Shown piece after piece: positions 1 through 12,316 of a stretch of 64,000 bases of DNA. A program made the translations under genes and the position numbers. The stretch's first letter is position 1, and the number at the start of each line of letters is the position of its first letter. The notes below the pieces were generated by a model that was not told the DNA's origin, did no database searches, and worked only from the letters and a program-made list of their open reading frames with translations. Source of the DNA: Cyclina sinensis (taxonomy: Eukaryota; Mollusca; Bivalvia; Venerida; Veneridae); NCBI GenBank assembly GCA_012932295.1, contig JAAONU010000014.1, positions 2,994,501-3,058,500 on the forward strand. Reading direction: 5' to 3'.

Positions 1-976
1 ACTGCCTTCTCATGCTGCTAATGAGTCTCCGGATGCTTTGTTGTGGGAGTCGAGCCCACTCGTCCAGAAGGGCCTACTGTAGCCCAGAGACCGTGATTGG
101 CTGGACAGGGTGAGCAGATATTGCAGTCTGCAGCATGTCCCAGGCGTGATCTATTGGATTGAGGTCTGGAGACCTTGCTGGCATGTCCATTTTCTCTATG
201 GCTGCCGCCTCCAGGTACTCGTCGGTGACCCTTGCCCTGTGAAGCCTGGCGTTGTCGTCCATTAAATGAACTCAGGGCCTATAGCACCAGCTTACGGACG
301 AACGTACACATCTAAGATCTCATTGACGTATCGTACAGCCGTCAATGTGCCGTTTTGAACAAGTGCAGGTCCGTTCTTCCCTGCATGCTAAAGCTTGCCC
401 ACACCATGACCGAGCCCACGCCATGACGGTCATGGGTAGCAACACATACGGTTGCCAAACGCTCATTGGCGGATCTCCATACCCGCACTCGCCTATCAGT
501 GAAGTCCACACAAAATTAGACACATCAGTTAACAGCACTGGGGTCCAGTCATGCAGCGTCCACCTGGCGTGTTCGCGGGCCCATTGAAGACGTGCCTGGA
601 TGTGGTTTCGCGTCAATCGCGCCTTCTAGCCCTCATGCCAGCTGTATGAAGACGGTTCCTGATGGTTTAAGTGGAAAGTTTTATACCAGTGGCATGCTGG
701 AAGTCATTTTGGAGGGCAGTAGCGGTAACAAAGCGCTGACGTCGCGCTTGAACGACAATAAACTGGTCCTCACACTAAGTTGTGGACTTCTGACGCCCTC
801 CGCCATGCCTATGCGTGACATGCCCGTAAGTTTGAAACCGTCGCCACATCCTGGCAACGGTGCTCTAGGACACCCCAAGGACACCTGCCACGTGCCGTTG
901 GGAACGCCCAGCCTCAAGCATCCCTACCCCCATTCATCTCATCGTCAATACGCCGTCTTTGCCGTAGATTTGCCAT
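1..976 (-). pseudogene. Tc1/mariner-like transposase, decayed and cut by window edge
   Basis: A Tc1-type DDE transposase would bind the element's inverted ends and cut and paste it. On the minus strand a start at 974-976 opens with MANLRQRRRIDDEM, the usual N-terminus of this family. The helix-turn-helix part that follows is broken by stops and frame changes. The stretch 320-616 reads TRNHIQARLQWAREHARWTL and then TDVSNF, where TDESRF is usual; this is the first catalytic Asp. The stretch 74-262 reads MDDNARLHRARV and SPDLNPIDHAWD, the second and third catalytic positions. The reading frame changes several times, so this is a dead copy. The C-terminal end lies left of base 1. I did not find the terminal inverted repeat on the right side. 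Confidence 0.85.
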
Positions 977-1250
977 GACCAGTGCTAGGTTCGATATAAA
1001 CGTTACCATGCTCAAGCGAAGTCTGAATAAAACGGATGTGTACATGAAGGTACATGCCCGCGGTGCACCACTTTTCCAGGGGTATCGCTTTTCCCGTGCA
1101 TCTAGAGCCATGTACAGGTAAACAACCAAAATCTGCTGGACCGGTCGGCTTTCCCATATGAATAAACTACAGGTATGAGGAAAAATCAGTTATCTTGAGG
1201 TTATCATTAAAAAGATATTTAAGAAATAACAAGAAGCGCCGCAATGCGAC

Positions 1251-2564
1251 GAAAACCAGGTTTTCAAAGACCGAGTATTGATGTGACAGAAATTAGGAAG
1301 AAATATGGCAGTGAAGTAAAAATGGTGCTGTTATGTTGGTACCAACACAGAAAGTTGGTTTCAATAGTTCAAAATAAAAATAAATCATATACCTGAGAAG
1401 CAATGCCAGGCTGTATTTTCATGTAAGCTACACACATGCCAAGTTGAGTATCAATAGGTCAAAGTGTGCTGAAGGTATTGAGTAGAAGCTGAAAATTCTA
1501 TTGTAAGCAAGTGACCTTGACCTTGCTCCCAGATATCATAATAGCAATCCCAAGCTGCATCTTAATATAAGCTACCCACACAGCAAGTTTGGTGTCAACA
1601 GGTCAACGCAAACTCAAGTTATTACGTGAAAAATGAATTTCTTTTTTAAAGCAAAAGTGACCTTGACCTTGTTCACAGACACCTGAGTAGCAATGCCAAA
1701 CTGCATCTTGATATAAGCTACCCAAATACTAAATTTGGTTTAAATAGGTCTAAGCAAACTTAAGTTATTGATCGGAAACTTAATTACTATTTTTAGCAAC
1801 AGTGACCTTGACCTATACCACAGAGACCTGGATAGCAATCCCAAGCTGCCTCTCAATATAAGCTACCCATATACCAAGTTTAGCATCAATAGACCAAGGC
1901 AAACTAAAGTTATTGAGCAGAAACTGAATTTCTATTTTTAGCAACAGTGACCTTGACCTTAATTACAGACACCTGGGTAGCAATGCCAAGCTGTCCCTTG
2001 ATATAAAGTACCCATACACCAAGTTTGGGGTCAATAGGTCAAAGCAAACTAAAGTTATTGAGCAGAAACTGAATTTCTATTTTTAGCAACAGTGACCTTG
2101 ACCTTGATCACAGACACCTGGGTAGCAATCCCAAGCTGCCTCTTGATATAAGCTACTCATAGACCAAGTTTGGGGTCAATAGGTCAAAGCAAAATTAAGT
2201 TATTGAGCGGAAACTGAATTTCTATTTTTAGCAACAGTGACCTTGACCTTGATCACAGACACCTAGGTAGCAATCCCAAGCTGCCTTTTGATGTAAGCTA
2301 CTCATAGACCAAGTTTTGGGTCAATAGGTCAAAGCAAACTCAAGTTATTGAGCGGAAACTGAATTTCTATTTTTAGCAACAGTGACCTTGACCTTAATTA
2401 CATACACCTGGGTACCAATCCCAAGCTGCTTCTTGATATAAGCTACTCATATACCAAGTTTGGCGTCAATAGGCCAAAGTTAACTCAAGTTATTGAGCGG
2501 AAACCAAAAACCCGCCCGCCGACTTCAGCATTACAATAACCAGGTTTTCGTTGAAAACCTGGTT
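1251..2564. mobile_element. Non-autonomous element with 145-bp internal tandem repeats (pearl/Helentron-like)
   Basis: The core (about 1330-2500) is a tandem array. The marker GTGACCTTGACC recurs at about 1511, 1657, 1802, 1947, 2092, 2237 and 2382, a period of 145-146 bp. The right end has a perfect 12-bp hairpin with a 3-base loop at 2538-2564 (AACCAGGTTTTC arm). The left end carries the same AACCAGGTTTTC at 1254-1265 inside a 15-base palindrome. An array of 145-160 bp units closed by a shared palindrome is the design of bivalve pearl elements, now placed with Helentron-related non-autonomous elements. That family assignment is inference. No coding region is seen. Confidence 0.6.
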
Positions 2565-2621
2565 AAAAAGTGATCCTTATCAAATTTTGATTAGTATATG
2601 TTCTAAAACCATTATCTCCTG

Positions 2622-2740
2622 GGGTTTTTTTTTGTTTTGTTTTTGTTTTTGTTTTTTTTTTTTGTTTCTTTTTTTTTGTATGTTTTTGTTTTGTTTTTGG
2701 TAATTTTGTTGTTTTTGTTGTTTTTCTATTTTTTTAGGCA
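2622..2740. repeat. Poly(T)/TTTTG low-complexity tract
   Basis: A run of T with regular single G interruptions on the plus strand, just right of the 145-bp-repeat element. It may be a decayed A-rich tail of an element inserted on the minus strand, but no body is recognisable. Confidence 0.7.
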
Positions 2741-4885
2741 TCGTTATGTTTTAAATAAAAGTAACAAATTCCCTGCAGATTTTCAGAAGCAGTCTTTTTG
2801 AAACAATCATTAAAAAGGTGAATTTAAAGAGAGATATCCTAAAAACAAAAGTATTCCATTTTCCTTAAAAACGTGTGAATGTAAATGACATTGAATGAAT
2901 TATTACCCAGTGTTCAAGGTGTCGGTCATAAATTCTCGGTACAACGTGTTAACTTAATGCATAACTAGAGTTGTTACTGTACCATTTTATGGACATCCAT
3001 TTATTCCAAATGAATACTTTCTAAGTGTCTGAAAAAGCCTAGAAAAATATTAACATATGTTATTCTTTAAATTATCAGTTATTTTTCTTTTAATTGCCAA
3101 TGAGCCAATAATTAAGATAGACAGTACATCATCGCTTAATGGTATGGTATGTCCCTTTCAGAACTAGATGTTTTAAGACCGAGCAACCTTGACCTAGAGT
3201 ATGACGAGTTCTTGACGTTTCTTCACAACGACTATCTATTTCTGTTGCACAAGAATGACTTCTTGCTTTAGACTTACTATGAAGGATTGTATGGCTTAAG
3301 TCATATGTGTATGAGTTTTTTAAAATATTTTGTTTTTATTTGGTTTATATATCTGTAAGTACCCAGTGCTTTTAGACTGATAAGTAGAAAGTGCGTTTCT
3401 GGTTGATGTTTTGTTTCTGTAAACAACTTGAAAGCTACAAGGCGGAGTAATTTTTATTAATTTGAATTAAACGGTTTACGCCGTGGAAGTACTGTTAATA
3501 CATTTTAATTGGATGTTTGTGGACAATGCATATTTCTATGATACGCAGTCGTGCAAAATAAAACAAGATTAATTATTTTTAAGTATGGTGTACTGTTAGG
3601 TCATGGTTGATTTGCGGTATTTTAAAACGGTCAATGTCATCTTTTCTACTACTGAGGAGGTAACGGTTGTCTTGTATCTAATGGTAAATAAATGGCAAAG
3701 GTAACTGACTGTGAACCGTTTTATTAACAAGCTGACAAATGGGTATGAAGCCCCACTTTTACGTAGATGAGGCTGAGAAGGTAAACAGTTATATAAGAAT
3801 ACCAAATAATACTGATTTGCAAGTATTGCTTTGACCCAACTTTAAACGAAGTAATCTATGTAATTCATATTTGCACAATATTTGATTATACTTGCAATAT
3901 ATATCATTATGTAAAATGTATGCCGATAACATGTTGTGTTTTATAACATCTGATATTTTTGTTTCAGCATTTTCAAGTAATTTGAAAAGTTATTAGCATG
4001 TGTTAAAACATGTTTATAGACCTGAACTTACTATGTACTCTTGTTGATATATAAACAGTGCTTACATTTAGATAGTATTTACATACATATTTAGTGTTCA
4101 TTACATGCGGTAAGAATGAATACACATAAATATGTACAAATTATATGAAAAGTTCATGTATGTAAATATTAAGCATTTTTTGACATTTTTTCTGATCGCT
4201 TTATAACCTTACAAATAAAATATTATTATTACCAATTTAGTTTGGAATCTTTCGATCTTCCAATTTTCCCTTTCACACAAGATCAACACGTTTCTAATTC
4301 TAATTCTAATCAAGACCTGGATGACTCTCCAACAATTGCTTACATTACACTAGTATGTGCCTGACCAGTGTACAGCATGAGGCATAATCTATGTACTAGT
4401 CATCCTCGTCTCTAGAAACAAAAAACACGCGGCCTTTAAAGAACATTAAGCAAAGGAAATATCTGGAAAGCCGAGAGCAGACCCAAATTTTAGGACCTAC
4501 ATGAGTAAGGATAATTAAGGTTAGTTTAGTTTAAACCTGTATTTTTAATTCACATCGACTGAGAAATAAAATTTTGCTCCTTATAGTAACCCACTCGGTG
4601 ATTGCATATTGGATTCAGACTTGTACTGGCATATTGGATTCAGACTTCTGACTAGAACTCGCGCTAAAAGTATGGAATTTTTGGTATATGCTTATGAACT
4701 GTAACTGGTAATTTGAAGCGAAAACAAATCGTATGATTTTTCTTAGTTTTGAAAATTACGCGATATCTGGAGGTGGGAGCTTACTGTTTGTCTGCTATCA
4801 CAGCCATTTTGTCTGCTTTTTTATTCTGGCCAGTTATCAGACTGATTCTTAATTCTGTAAGTATATAAGTCACAACAGTCAACTA
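2741..4885. other. Intergenic, no gene seen
   Basis: AT-rich sequence. The only reading frame of note, 3596-3805 minus, is 69 codons with no recognisable domain or splice context. I see no RNA gene or clear repeat here. Confidence 0.5.
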
Positions 4886-4999
4886 TCTTATTTTATCATA
4901 TCTTATCTTATCTTATCTCCCCTTGCCTCGCCTCCCCTGCCCTCCCCTCCCCTCACCTCACCTCACCTCGTCTCTTCTCATATCATCTCGTCTCATCCC
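4886..4999. repeat. Pyrimidine-rich (TCTTA)n / (CCTCNCC)n tract
   Basis: About 110 bases almost free of G. It moves from TCTTA units to CCCCT and CACCT units and then to TCATC units. It is a homopurine-homopyrimidine tract that could form triplex (H-DNA), by general knowledge of such tracts. Confidence 0.7.
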
Positions 5000-5389
5000 T
5001 AGGTTAAATGTATCAATATTCAAAAGAACAGATAATCATGACATAAAACGTGTAAAAATTGTTACGTCCAAAATGCGAAAATGTTCTGATAGTTAAAAAG
5101 TTAATATTTTTATTAGTAAATAAGAACGGCATACTGCAAAAGATAACAAACAAGCAAGTCGAGCAAAGGTACACCCAGCTTTTGATCCTAAGATAAGCTT
5201 AAAACCTCTTTCATGTCATTTAATCTGCCAGGTGTACAACAGTTCATACGTGTGTTCCGTAATTTAAAAGTTGAATCCTGAACATGCTGAAATTTTGTAA
5301 TGAATTTGCCCAGCTTTGAATTTGGAACAGTCCATTCAAAGATTAAGGGATTTCAATATCAAAATACAAAAATAGAGCTACCAACAGAA

Positions 5390-5485
5390 TAGAGCCTGGT
5401 CAGACTGCACGCATGTGCAGGTTGGCCTGGATCTATACTGGTGGCAGAGGCTAATCACTTTCGGTTCCAGCAGATTAAGGGTTAA
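5390..5485. repeat. Possible dispersed repeat fragment
   Basis: The segment around GCCTGGTCAGACTGC and GCAGATTAAGGGTTAA resembles a short dispersed repeat I associate with bivalve genomes. It has no second copy in this window, so support is weak. Confidence 0.25.
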
Positions 5486-6365
5486 AAGAGCTCCTCTTAT
5501 TTCTTTTTTCTTTTCTTTTTAGGTATAACAAAGTGTTTCAGTGCAATACAACGTTAAAATACAGCGTGCAGTTTTATCAATTATCATGCAATGGATGATA
5601 TTATTTGTACTTCTCATGCTTGTATAAAAGCGCACAAGCACACCAATACACATACATTAATTGTATTCCGTCACTTGACGTGTAAAGAAGAAAAAACAAA
5701 AACAAATAAGAAGGTGGATTTTAATCCGTTCCATTTAGTCCAAGTGCTATCAGACAATCGTACAACGTTTTGAGACTGCACATATTCTACCTTCTGTTTG
5801 AGTTTATATACCGTCGGTACGGGTTGCCCACATGACCGACGCCCCTGCAAAGTTTAGGTTGTAGGGGGATATTTCTTAGGTGGCAGATACCAGTGTCACA
5901 CTGAAATTCAGTGACTGACGACCACTCAAACTGTTATCACCTCACTGACAATCCCAATACAACAATCTGAAAAGAGAAGTAAGTTTGAAGACAATCTACA
6001 ACAAAGACATAATTTTAAGACGAAGCACTTCTCTTAAAACATCAGCTGCAAGAAAAGGAACTGCTCCCAAGCCCCACTTTTTGACCTGTGGCCAAGGCAA
6101 ATTCTATGAAACAAACAAGTCGCCTGATATTCAAAGGCACACCATCGAGTCATAACACTGCATGCTTACTGTTTTTCTGCTATGGCTTACCTAAATAAAC
6201 TAGTGCCAGATACCTGTCAACGTTACACTGTTTTCATTATTCAGCTCATACGGCGTCCTACAGAACTTCTACAGCCGAAACCAGTGACATAACCTGCCTT
6301 TATTAGTTTCGAATTTAAAGCTCCTACTTCACAATGAGTGCATTTCAAAACTGTTCACTAATGTT
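5486..6365. other. Intergenic, no gene seen
   Basis: The only frame, 5591-5773 plus, is 60 codons, lysine- and histidine-rich, without a recognisable domain. Nothing else is supported. Confidence 0.45.
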
Positions 6366-6482
6366 ACATGGAACCTCGGCTTAAGGTCTCATCCGAAAGA
6401 CAATTAATAATGTTAGTGGAGGAGTTAGGGATCGAACTTGCGAATCCTGGGTTACAGGTCCAGCGCGATACCACTAGTTCAT
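6366..6482 (-). repeat. tRNA-headed SINE copy, minus strand
   Basis: Read on the minus strand it has a tRNA-like head, with CTAGTGGTATCGCGCTGGA as the A-box region and AAGTTCGATCCC as the B box. This is followed by a body starting CTCCTCCACTAACATT and then TTGTCTTTCGGATGAGAC. The same body follows the tRNA-like head at 11814-12060 on the plus strand, so these are two copies of one SINE family in opposite orientation. Confidence 0.65.
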
Positions 6483-7239
6483 TGATACGTCCTGTGCATA
6501 CTTTCTTTTCTCTCCTCTTTTGTCTTTATCTTAGCCTTGTTTGTTACAAATTAAAACTTCCCTCAGGACTCTTGATTACCACCATGACCGTAGCTTATTT
6601 GCATTTAGTGGGTGCATCGTCCATTTAGTAATCGTCCAGTAATCTCCCTTTCATTCAGGTAATTACAGCGTAGTGTGGCGCTACATATGACGAATAAAGG
6701 ATCGTTAAATATTGGCTAGTATGATTCCGGCCCATATAAATCTGCTTTTTTTTCCGGTTTCTTTTAGTAACCACTTGTGTCAGAACGATTTGATCTTATT
6801 CGTTTAAATTTTGGGACAACCTGTAACAAGCATAGTTGTAACATATAGGTTAAAGCTGTTTTATTAGTTATTAAAATATTTGTAAGTGAAACAGGATCTT
6901 TTGATGTTAGGGCTTTTTATCTCTTTGTTATCAACTAAATTTAATATCTTTAATTTCACTCAACCGAATAACGCGGTTGCCGTAGCTATTAATTACTTTT
7001 AGACAGTATTCGCCTAAGCTTGTGACATCTGATACCAAACATTTTCATTGTATCTTGCACACGAGTACCGGTAAAACGAGAATACATAATTTATTATTAT
7101 TCAGTACACACCTTATCTAAACTCTTTATTTAAAACACGCAGTTTGTTTTTCGATGAAATAGCGAATGGAAGCAATAAATTTACAAGCCCAAAAGTGTAT
7201 TTTAAACTTGTTACTTCATTTTTGTGCTCCCACTAGGGT
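6483..7239. other. Intergenic, no gene seen
   Basis: AT-rich, with no supported gene, RNA or repeat. Confidence 0.4.
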
Positions 7240-7570
7240 GGATATAAGATTTGTTCTTTTCCGTCCGTCTGTCCGAAAGTAACCCGCTCAGCCAAGGTTT
7301 TACACTTTGGGTCACGAAACGACACAGGGGTATAGACCAGCAAGTGAAATTGTGCATCTGTGGTTTTTCGTCTCCCTCCATCGACGTAAAGCAGAATTAT
7401 GGCCCCTAGTCAAAACAGCTACCAAAAAGTAAAAACAAAACGTGTCTTGCACTCAGCCTTCAAGTTTAGACTTTGGAGTAGATGAAGTTGCTCGTCTGGG
7501 GTTTTCGTCTCCCTCTCCCTAGGTAGAGCAGAGTTATGGCATTTAATTTAAAGAGAAAAAAAGTTACCAA
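7240..7570. repeat. Dispersed repeat with two related sub-units
   Basis: The phrase GTTTTTCGTCTCCCTCC followed by GCAGAATTATGGC recurs about 130 bases later as GTTTTCGTCTCCCTCTCC followed by GCAGAGTTATGGC. The style (GTCCGTCTGTCC opening, 'TTATGGCCCCTAGT') matches the non-coding repeats at 16.6-18 kb and 61.2-63.1 kb. Confidence 0.4.
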
Positions 7571-7734
7571 AGGGTTTTTTGTCATGTGTTCATTCTTTGT
7601 CATGTGTTCATGCTGTTATTCGTTATAATTGCACCCAGGGTCACCAAGGATACCTTGACAACCCATGACCCACCCTTTGCCTTGGGAACTGACCCCACTT
7701 GACACATTTCTAGTTAGGTGTTACACTCAATGGC

Positions 7735-7757
7735 TCTCTCTCTCTCTCTCTCTCTCC
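7735..7757. repeat. (CT)n microsatellite
   Basis: An uninterrupted CT dinucleotide run of roughly a dozen units. Confidence 0.9.
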
Positions 7758-8637
7758 ACAATGGGTCGCCATTTTTACATTAAAATATTAAGGCACAGTA
7801 AGTATCTAGTATGCTTAATTGTGGTTTAGAACATGTAATGAAGTAATCGAAAGTGAATGCAGGAAGTACTCTAGAAATACAGTCCAGGTTGGTATATCTA
7901 TGCATCGACTTTCAACAGGAACCTTTATTTACAGCTTTATAGATAGATTCGAATTGTAATTCATTTTTAGTGATTCATACAGGTAAAAGGTAAACTTAGC
8001 TGACAGCTCGAAATTTAACAAATACCAACCCGTCTGTCTTGTATGGAACGCCTGGAATTTCTGATGTACAGAAACAATGAAGTATGTTGTTCACTGTCTT
8101 TATAATGAGACAGACTCCCGTTATGTTCTGTCCAAAAAAAAATGTATGGCTATTTATTTATGTTATACAGTTGCAAGCGCGTTTTATGCTCTTATCAGAT
8201 GATTATGATCAGCTGATTTATTATGTTAAGTAGACATTATTTATGGTTAAATGAATATGACGTTAGGTCATCACAATGTTATGTTCGGTTCATTACTTTT
8301 GATGCCCAGGTACAAAAACCTTACTTATTTTCTGTATACTGAAATGTTATGCTGTCCAGTTATCTAAATGTAATGCTGGGTGCTGGTAATAATTTCTTCA
8401 GTCCAGATAAAGAGTTGATTGGTGCTTTGTTCATTCCTCATGTTCAGTCCTTTAAATAAACAGGCAAGTGCTTACAAAATTATATTTAGTTAAAACGATA
8501 TGTTGTGTAATTTTACATTTATGGTTAACACTTATGATAATACGTTTTTGGAGCCATGAAAATAAACTGCTGAGTGCTATAACTAGTATGTGTAGCTGGA
8601 GCACTGTATTATTGTGATATAATTTCGTTATTTTCTG

Positions 8638-9590
8638 TTACAATGATATGCTGTTGGGAGCTTAAGTCCTTATATTCAGTTAAGGTGATATGCTGTTGGG
8701 TGCTTTAGTCCTTATGTTCAGTTAAAGTGATAAGCTGTTGCGTGCTTTAGTTCTTGTGTTCAGTTAAGGTGATATGCTGTTGGGTGCTTTTGTCCTTATG
8801 TTCAGTTAAGGTGATATGCTGTTGGGTGCTTTAGTCCTTATGTTCAGTTAAGGTGATATGCTGTTGGGTGCTTTAGTCCTTATGTTCAGTTAAGGTGATA
8901 TGCTGTTGGGTGCTTTTGTCCTTATGTTCAGTTAAGGTGATATGCTGTTGGGTGCTTTTGTCCTTATGTTCAGTTATGATGATATGATGTTGGGTGCTTT
9001 AGTCCTTATGTTCAGTTAAGGTGATATGCTGTTGGGTGCTTTAGTCCTTATGTTCAGTTAAAGTGATATGCTGTTGGGTGCTTTAGTTTTTGTGTTCAGT
9101 TAAGGTGATATGCTGTTGGAAGTTTTAGTCCTTATGTTCAGTTAAGGTGATATGCTGTTGGGTGCTTTAGTCCTTATGTTCAGTTAAAGTGATATGCTGT
9201 TGCGTGCTTTAGTTCTCGTGTTCAGTTAATGTGATATGCTGTTGGGTGCTTTAGTCCTTATGTTCAGTTATGATGATAAAAATGTTGGGTCCTTTAGTCC
9301 TTATGTTCAGTTAATGTGATATGCTGTTGGGTGCTTTAGTCCTTATGTTCAGTTAAGGTGATATGCTGTTGGGTGCTTTAGTCCTTATGTTCAGTTAACC
9401 TGATATGCTGTTGGGTGCTTTAGTCCTTATGTTCAGTTAAGGTGATATGTTTTTCTGTCCTTAGTCCTTATGTTCAGTTAAGGTGATATGGTGTTCGGTG
9501 CAAAGATCATTATATGCAATTAAGATGATATGCTTTTCAGTGCAAAAGTCATAATATTCAGTAAAGATGATATGCTTGTCGATGTAAAGG
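8638..9590. repeat. 42-bp satellite array, about 20 units
   Basis: The unit is 42 bp and contains TTATGTTCAGTTAAGG followed by TGATATGCTGTTGGG and then TGCTTTAGTCC. Central units are nearly identical. Units decay at both ends, and recognisable fragments reach to about 8300 on the left and 9600 on the right, with one more TATTCAGTAAAGATGATA near 10000. Although 42 is a multiple of three, the common unit contains in-frame stops, so the array is not coding. The minus-strand 60-codon frame at 9461-9643 is only the decayed end of the array. Confidence 0.9.
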
Positions 9591-9599
9591 TTATAGAAG

Positions 9600-11030
9600 A
9601 GAACATTAGACCTCTCTACAATGTTCGGGATAGCTTCGGGCAAATCTTAAGATTTGAAGCTCATCTGTTTATAAACCAGTCTCCAAGACTTTGTGTACGC
9701 ATGCCTTTCTTGAAAATAAGAATCCAGGAAAATCATAAAAAATACATGTCCGTCTATATTACCTTTTACCTGCTTAACCTTTGCAATATGCATATTAAAG
9801 TAGCAGCAATTGGAGCAAAACCATTCCAAATATTTGGGAGGCATGACATGACTACTTTGATTATTGCCATGTTTTCATTCTTGAGAGGGATAAATTGTCG
9901 ATATAAAGATAGCTGATATACTGAATAAAATAGACATTTTTCACAGCACGCTGATGATCCTCTCCTATGCCTCTTTTTAAAGAAGCTGACTTGTTATATT
10001 CAGTAAAGATGATACTTAAGTTATGAACATATTACTTTTGTGCGACTAAGAATGAAAATAATAACGAATGAACCTTTCAAACGTTGGGTTCACTTAATGT
10101 AATGACATTTTGACCGAACAGAATCGTAAAGAAAACTCTAACAGAAAATGGTAAGTTTAGACACACAGGATCACAGTTCAGTAATATATAACACTATCTT
10201 TCGAATATATAAATTTGTACATTAAACTCAACTCAACTCAACACACCTTTTTAATTCTTTTCAGGTTACATGTACAAGTAACAACATGACATAACATCTA
10301 CTAGTAAATATACAATGTATTAACCGTGGGATATAGTAAGATGGGGACAGTGAATTACATTAAAGTGATCGTCAATAAAATCAAAACATTTATAAAATAT
10401 ATATTTGAAATTAGAACTTAACGAGAAGATGATATACCCAACTGATGGTGACCTTAAACAACAATTGCAAAAGGTCTTAAGGTTGGAAGTAATGTTTAAC
10501 TAATAAAAATCAGTTTAAGTATAAAGTTGAAGTTTAAGTTAAGTTAAAGCAAGTTAAGAAACATGATTCAGGTTCTTACTTGCACTAGAATTGTTATGGT
10601 CATTCTTCCGAAATAAAAAGAAGAAATCACTAACATTGACCTTTAAAATGAATAATAAATGGTGTGATTGTGTTTTGCTTTTGTATAACAAAACACGTTG
10701 TGTTGGATATTTCCCCCATCACTAATATCTTACCATTAGATGTAACGTGTGAAAGATACCCCTATATATCAAACGGTTAAGTACTTTCGTATTTTGAATG
10801 TTTTTTTTTTTATCGCTTTATTAAAATGTATTAGTTAAGTAGCAAACATCAGACAATTATAAACGAGGGGAAAAACTTTGTCGATAAAGTAAATATGTCT
10901 GCATGTCTTATGTGGCTTCACAGATCGAGTCAATGGTTTAAGGTTATGTGTGCTGTCTTTAGCCGTTCTATTTTTAGCCAATACTTAATATTTGTCATAA
11001 AAATAAATTTTAAACAACACTCGGCTTGTA
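9600..11030. other. Intergenic, no gene seen
   Basis: The 128-codon frame at 9530-9916 starts inside decayed satellite units and shows no domain. A short ACTCA repeat lies near 10227-10242. Nothing else is supported. Confidence 0.45.
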
Positions 11031-11038
11031 CCGGCATA

Positions 11039-11140
11039 GTCGAGTGGTTACTTCGTCTCGAATTGGTCTTGAAATTTGTTGTGGGAACAAAACTTAGCAG
11101 GTACGAATACCGTAAAGAAATCTACTGACACAATCCGGTA
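11039..11140 (+). repeat. Short tRNA-like SINE (ACCGG family), copy 1
   Basis: It opens with TACCGGCATAGTCGAGTGG, which contains an A box (TAGTCGAGTGG fits TRGYNNARNGG), and closes with AATCCGGTA plus a T run. The B box is degraded here (GGTACGAATACC). It is related to the copies at 15687 and 22581. Confidence 0.6.
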
Positions 11141-11813
11141 TTTTTTTGTTTTCCCCAACCATACGTAAGCGCTGTTTGAAAGATAGTCATGATTCATTAG
11201 AGTTATATAGAAACCATTATGTTTTGAGTTAGATGCTTTATTTTCAATTCTTTTGTAATATGCAATCCTGGATATTACTCAATGTTTTTCTGATTTTTCA
11301 AAAAGTAATCAAAGTGGAGTTATTTTTTATTTCCAGAATATTACTGGAATCAGCAGAATTTTGACTGGTCTTGTAAAATTTGACTCAATCCTTTAACCAG
11401 AAAAGATGGTAATTACTTTACAAGCAGCACACTTTCATGCGCATACCAATTGTTTATGTAACTGATCTGAAACATTTACTGGACCAACAATATTATGCTT
11501 CACACAGGTTAGTGATCTCTTTACTGAATTCAATGCAGATATTGCCGTTTTTAGAGTAAAGAAAAATGCGCACGGTCATGCGCACAATCCAGTACTTTTT
11601 GACTAAACAGGACCATTTAATGTGGCAAATAAATTTCATTCTAACAGTCATCCGTGACTAAGTTCAAAATTTCGTATTCACTAATATGATATATTTGAAA
11701 CAGGAGATGCATGGTTTTCAGAAAAATAATATATATACAGAAAGTAGTAGACTGTTACGGTCTAGTTCACAGAAATCTGGGTTTGTATAAATTCAACCTC
11801 TGACAACTGCAAA

Positions 11814-12060
11814 GGCCGATCAGTAGTCCAGTGGTAACGCACTGGACTTATTTTATCAAGGGGTCCCGAGTTCGATCCTCTGCTCCTCCACTAACATTAC
11901 AAATTGTCTTTCGAATGAGACATTAAACTGAAGCCCCATGTATCAGTGCTAAATACAAAGTATCGATAAGAACCAGGGGTGTCCCTGGAATGGAATGTTC
12001 TATGTACCTTGCACTATCCCCCATAGTATTCATGGTAGGGGTGTCGGTCAAATAAATAGA
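11814..12060 (+). repeat. tRNA-headed SINE, plus strand
   Basis: The A-box region is TAGTCCAGTGGTAACGCACT and the B box is GAGTTCGATCCTC. The body CTCCTCCACTAACATT and TTGTCTTTCGAATGAGAC is shared with the minus-strand copy at 6366-6482. It ends in an AAATAAATA tail, as expected of a SINE copied by a LINE. Confidence 0.7.
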
Positions 12061-12290
12061 TAAGGGCGGATCAGTGGTACTGTAATAGAGCGTTTGACTG
12101 GTAATCCAGGAATCGTGAATTCGATTCCACGCTTCTCCGCTTGTTGTCTTTAGGACGAGACCAGTCTAACGAGGCTGTACACTGAGCACTTAAAAGAAAC
12201 AGGTGAGTCTCTGAAATGAGCGGGTTTTGTCGAGTACTATTCTCCACAACCGTCGGTCATATGGGAAACCGACGATAAATTAACTAAAAA
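12061..12290 (+). repeat. Second tRNA-headed SINE, different family
   Basis: The head GGGCGGATCAGTGGTACTG, an anticodon-arm-like CTGGTAATCCAG and the B box GAATTCGATTCC are followed by a body ending GTCGGTCATATGGGAAACC. A related 3' part lies at about 18540-18660 beside the second claudin-like gene. That places this SINE inside the duplicated segment. Confidence 0.6.
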
Positions 12291-12316
12291 TATAGAAAGT
12301 ATGTCAGAGAATAAAT

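Noticed and set aside
8638..9590. Regular direct repeats reminiscent of a CRISPR array.
   Set aside because: Units abut with no unique spacers and the sequence is eukaryotic; it is a satellite.
9530..9916. 128-codon plus-strand frame.
   Set aside because: Starts in decayed satellite units, shows no domain and has no paralogue or splice-supported neighbour.
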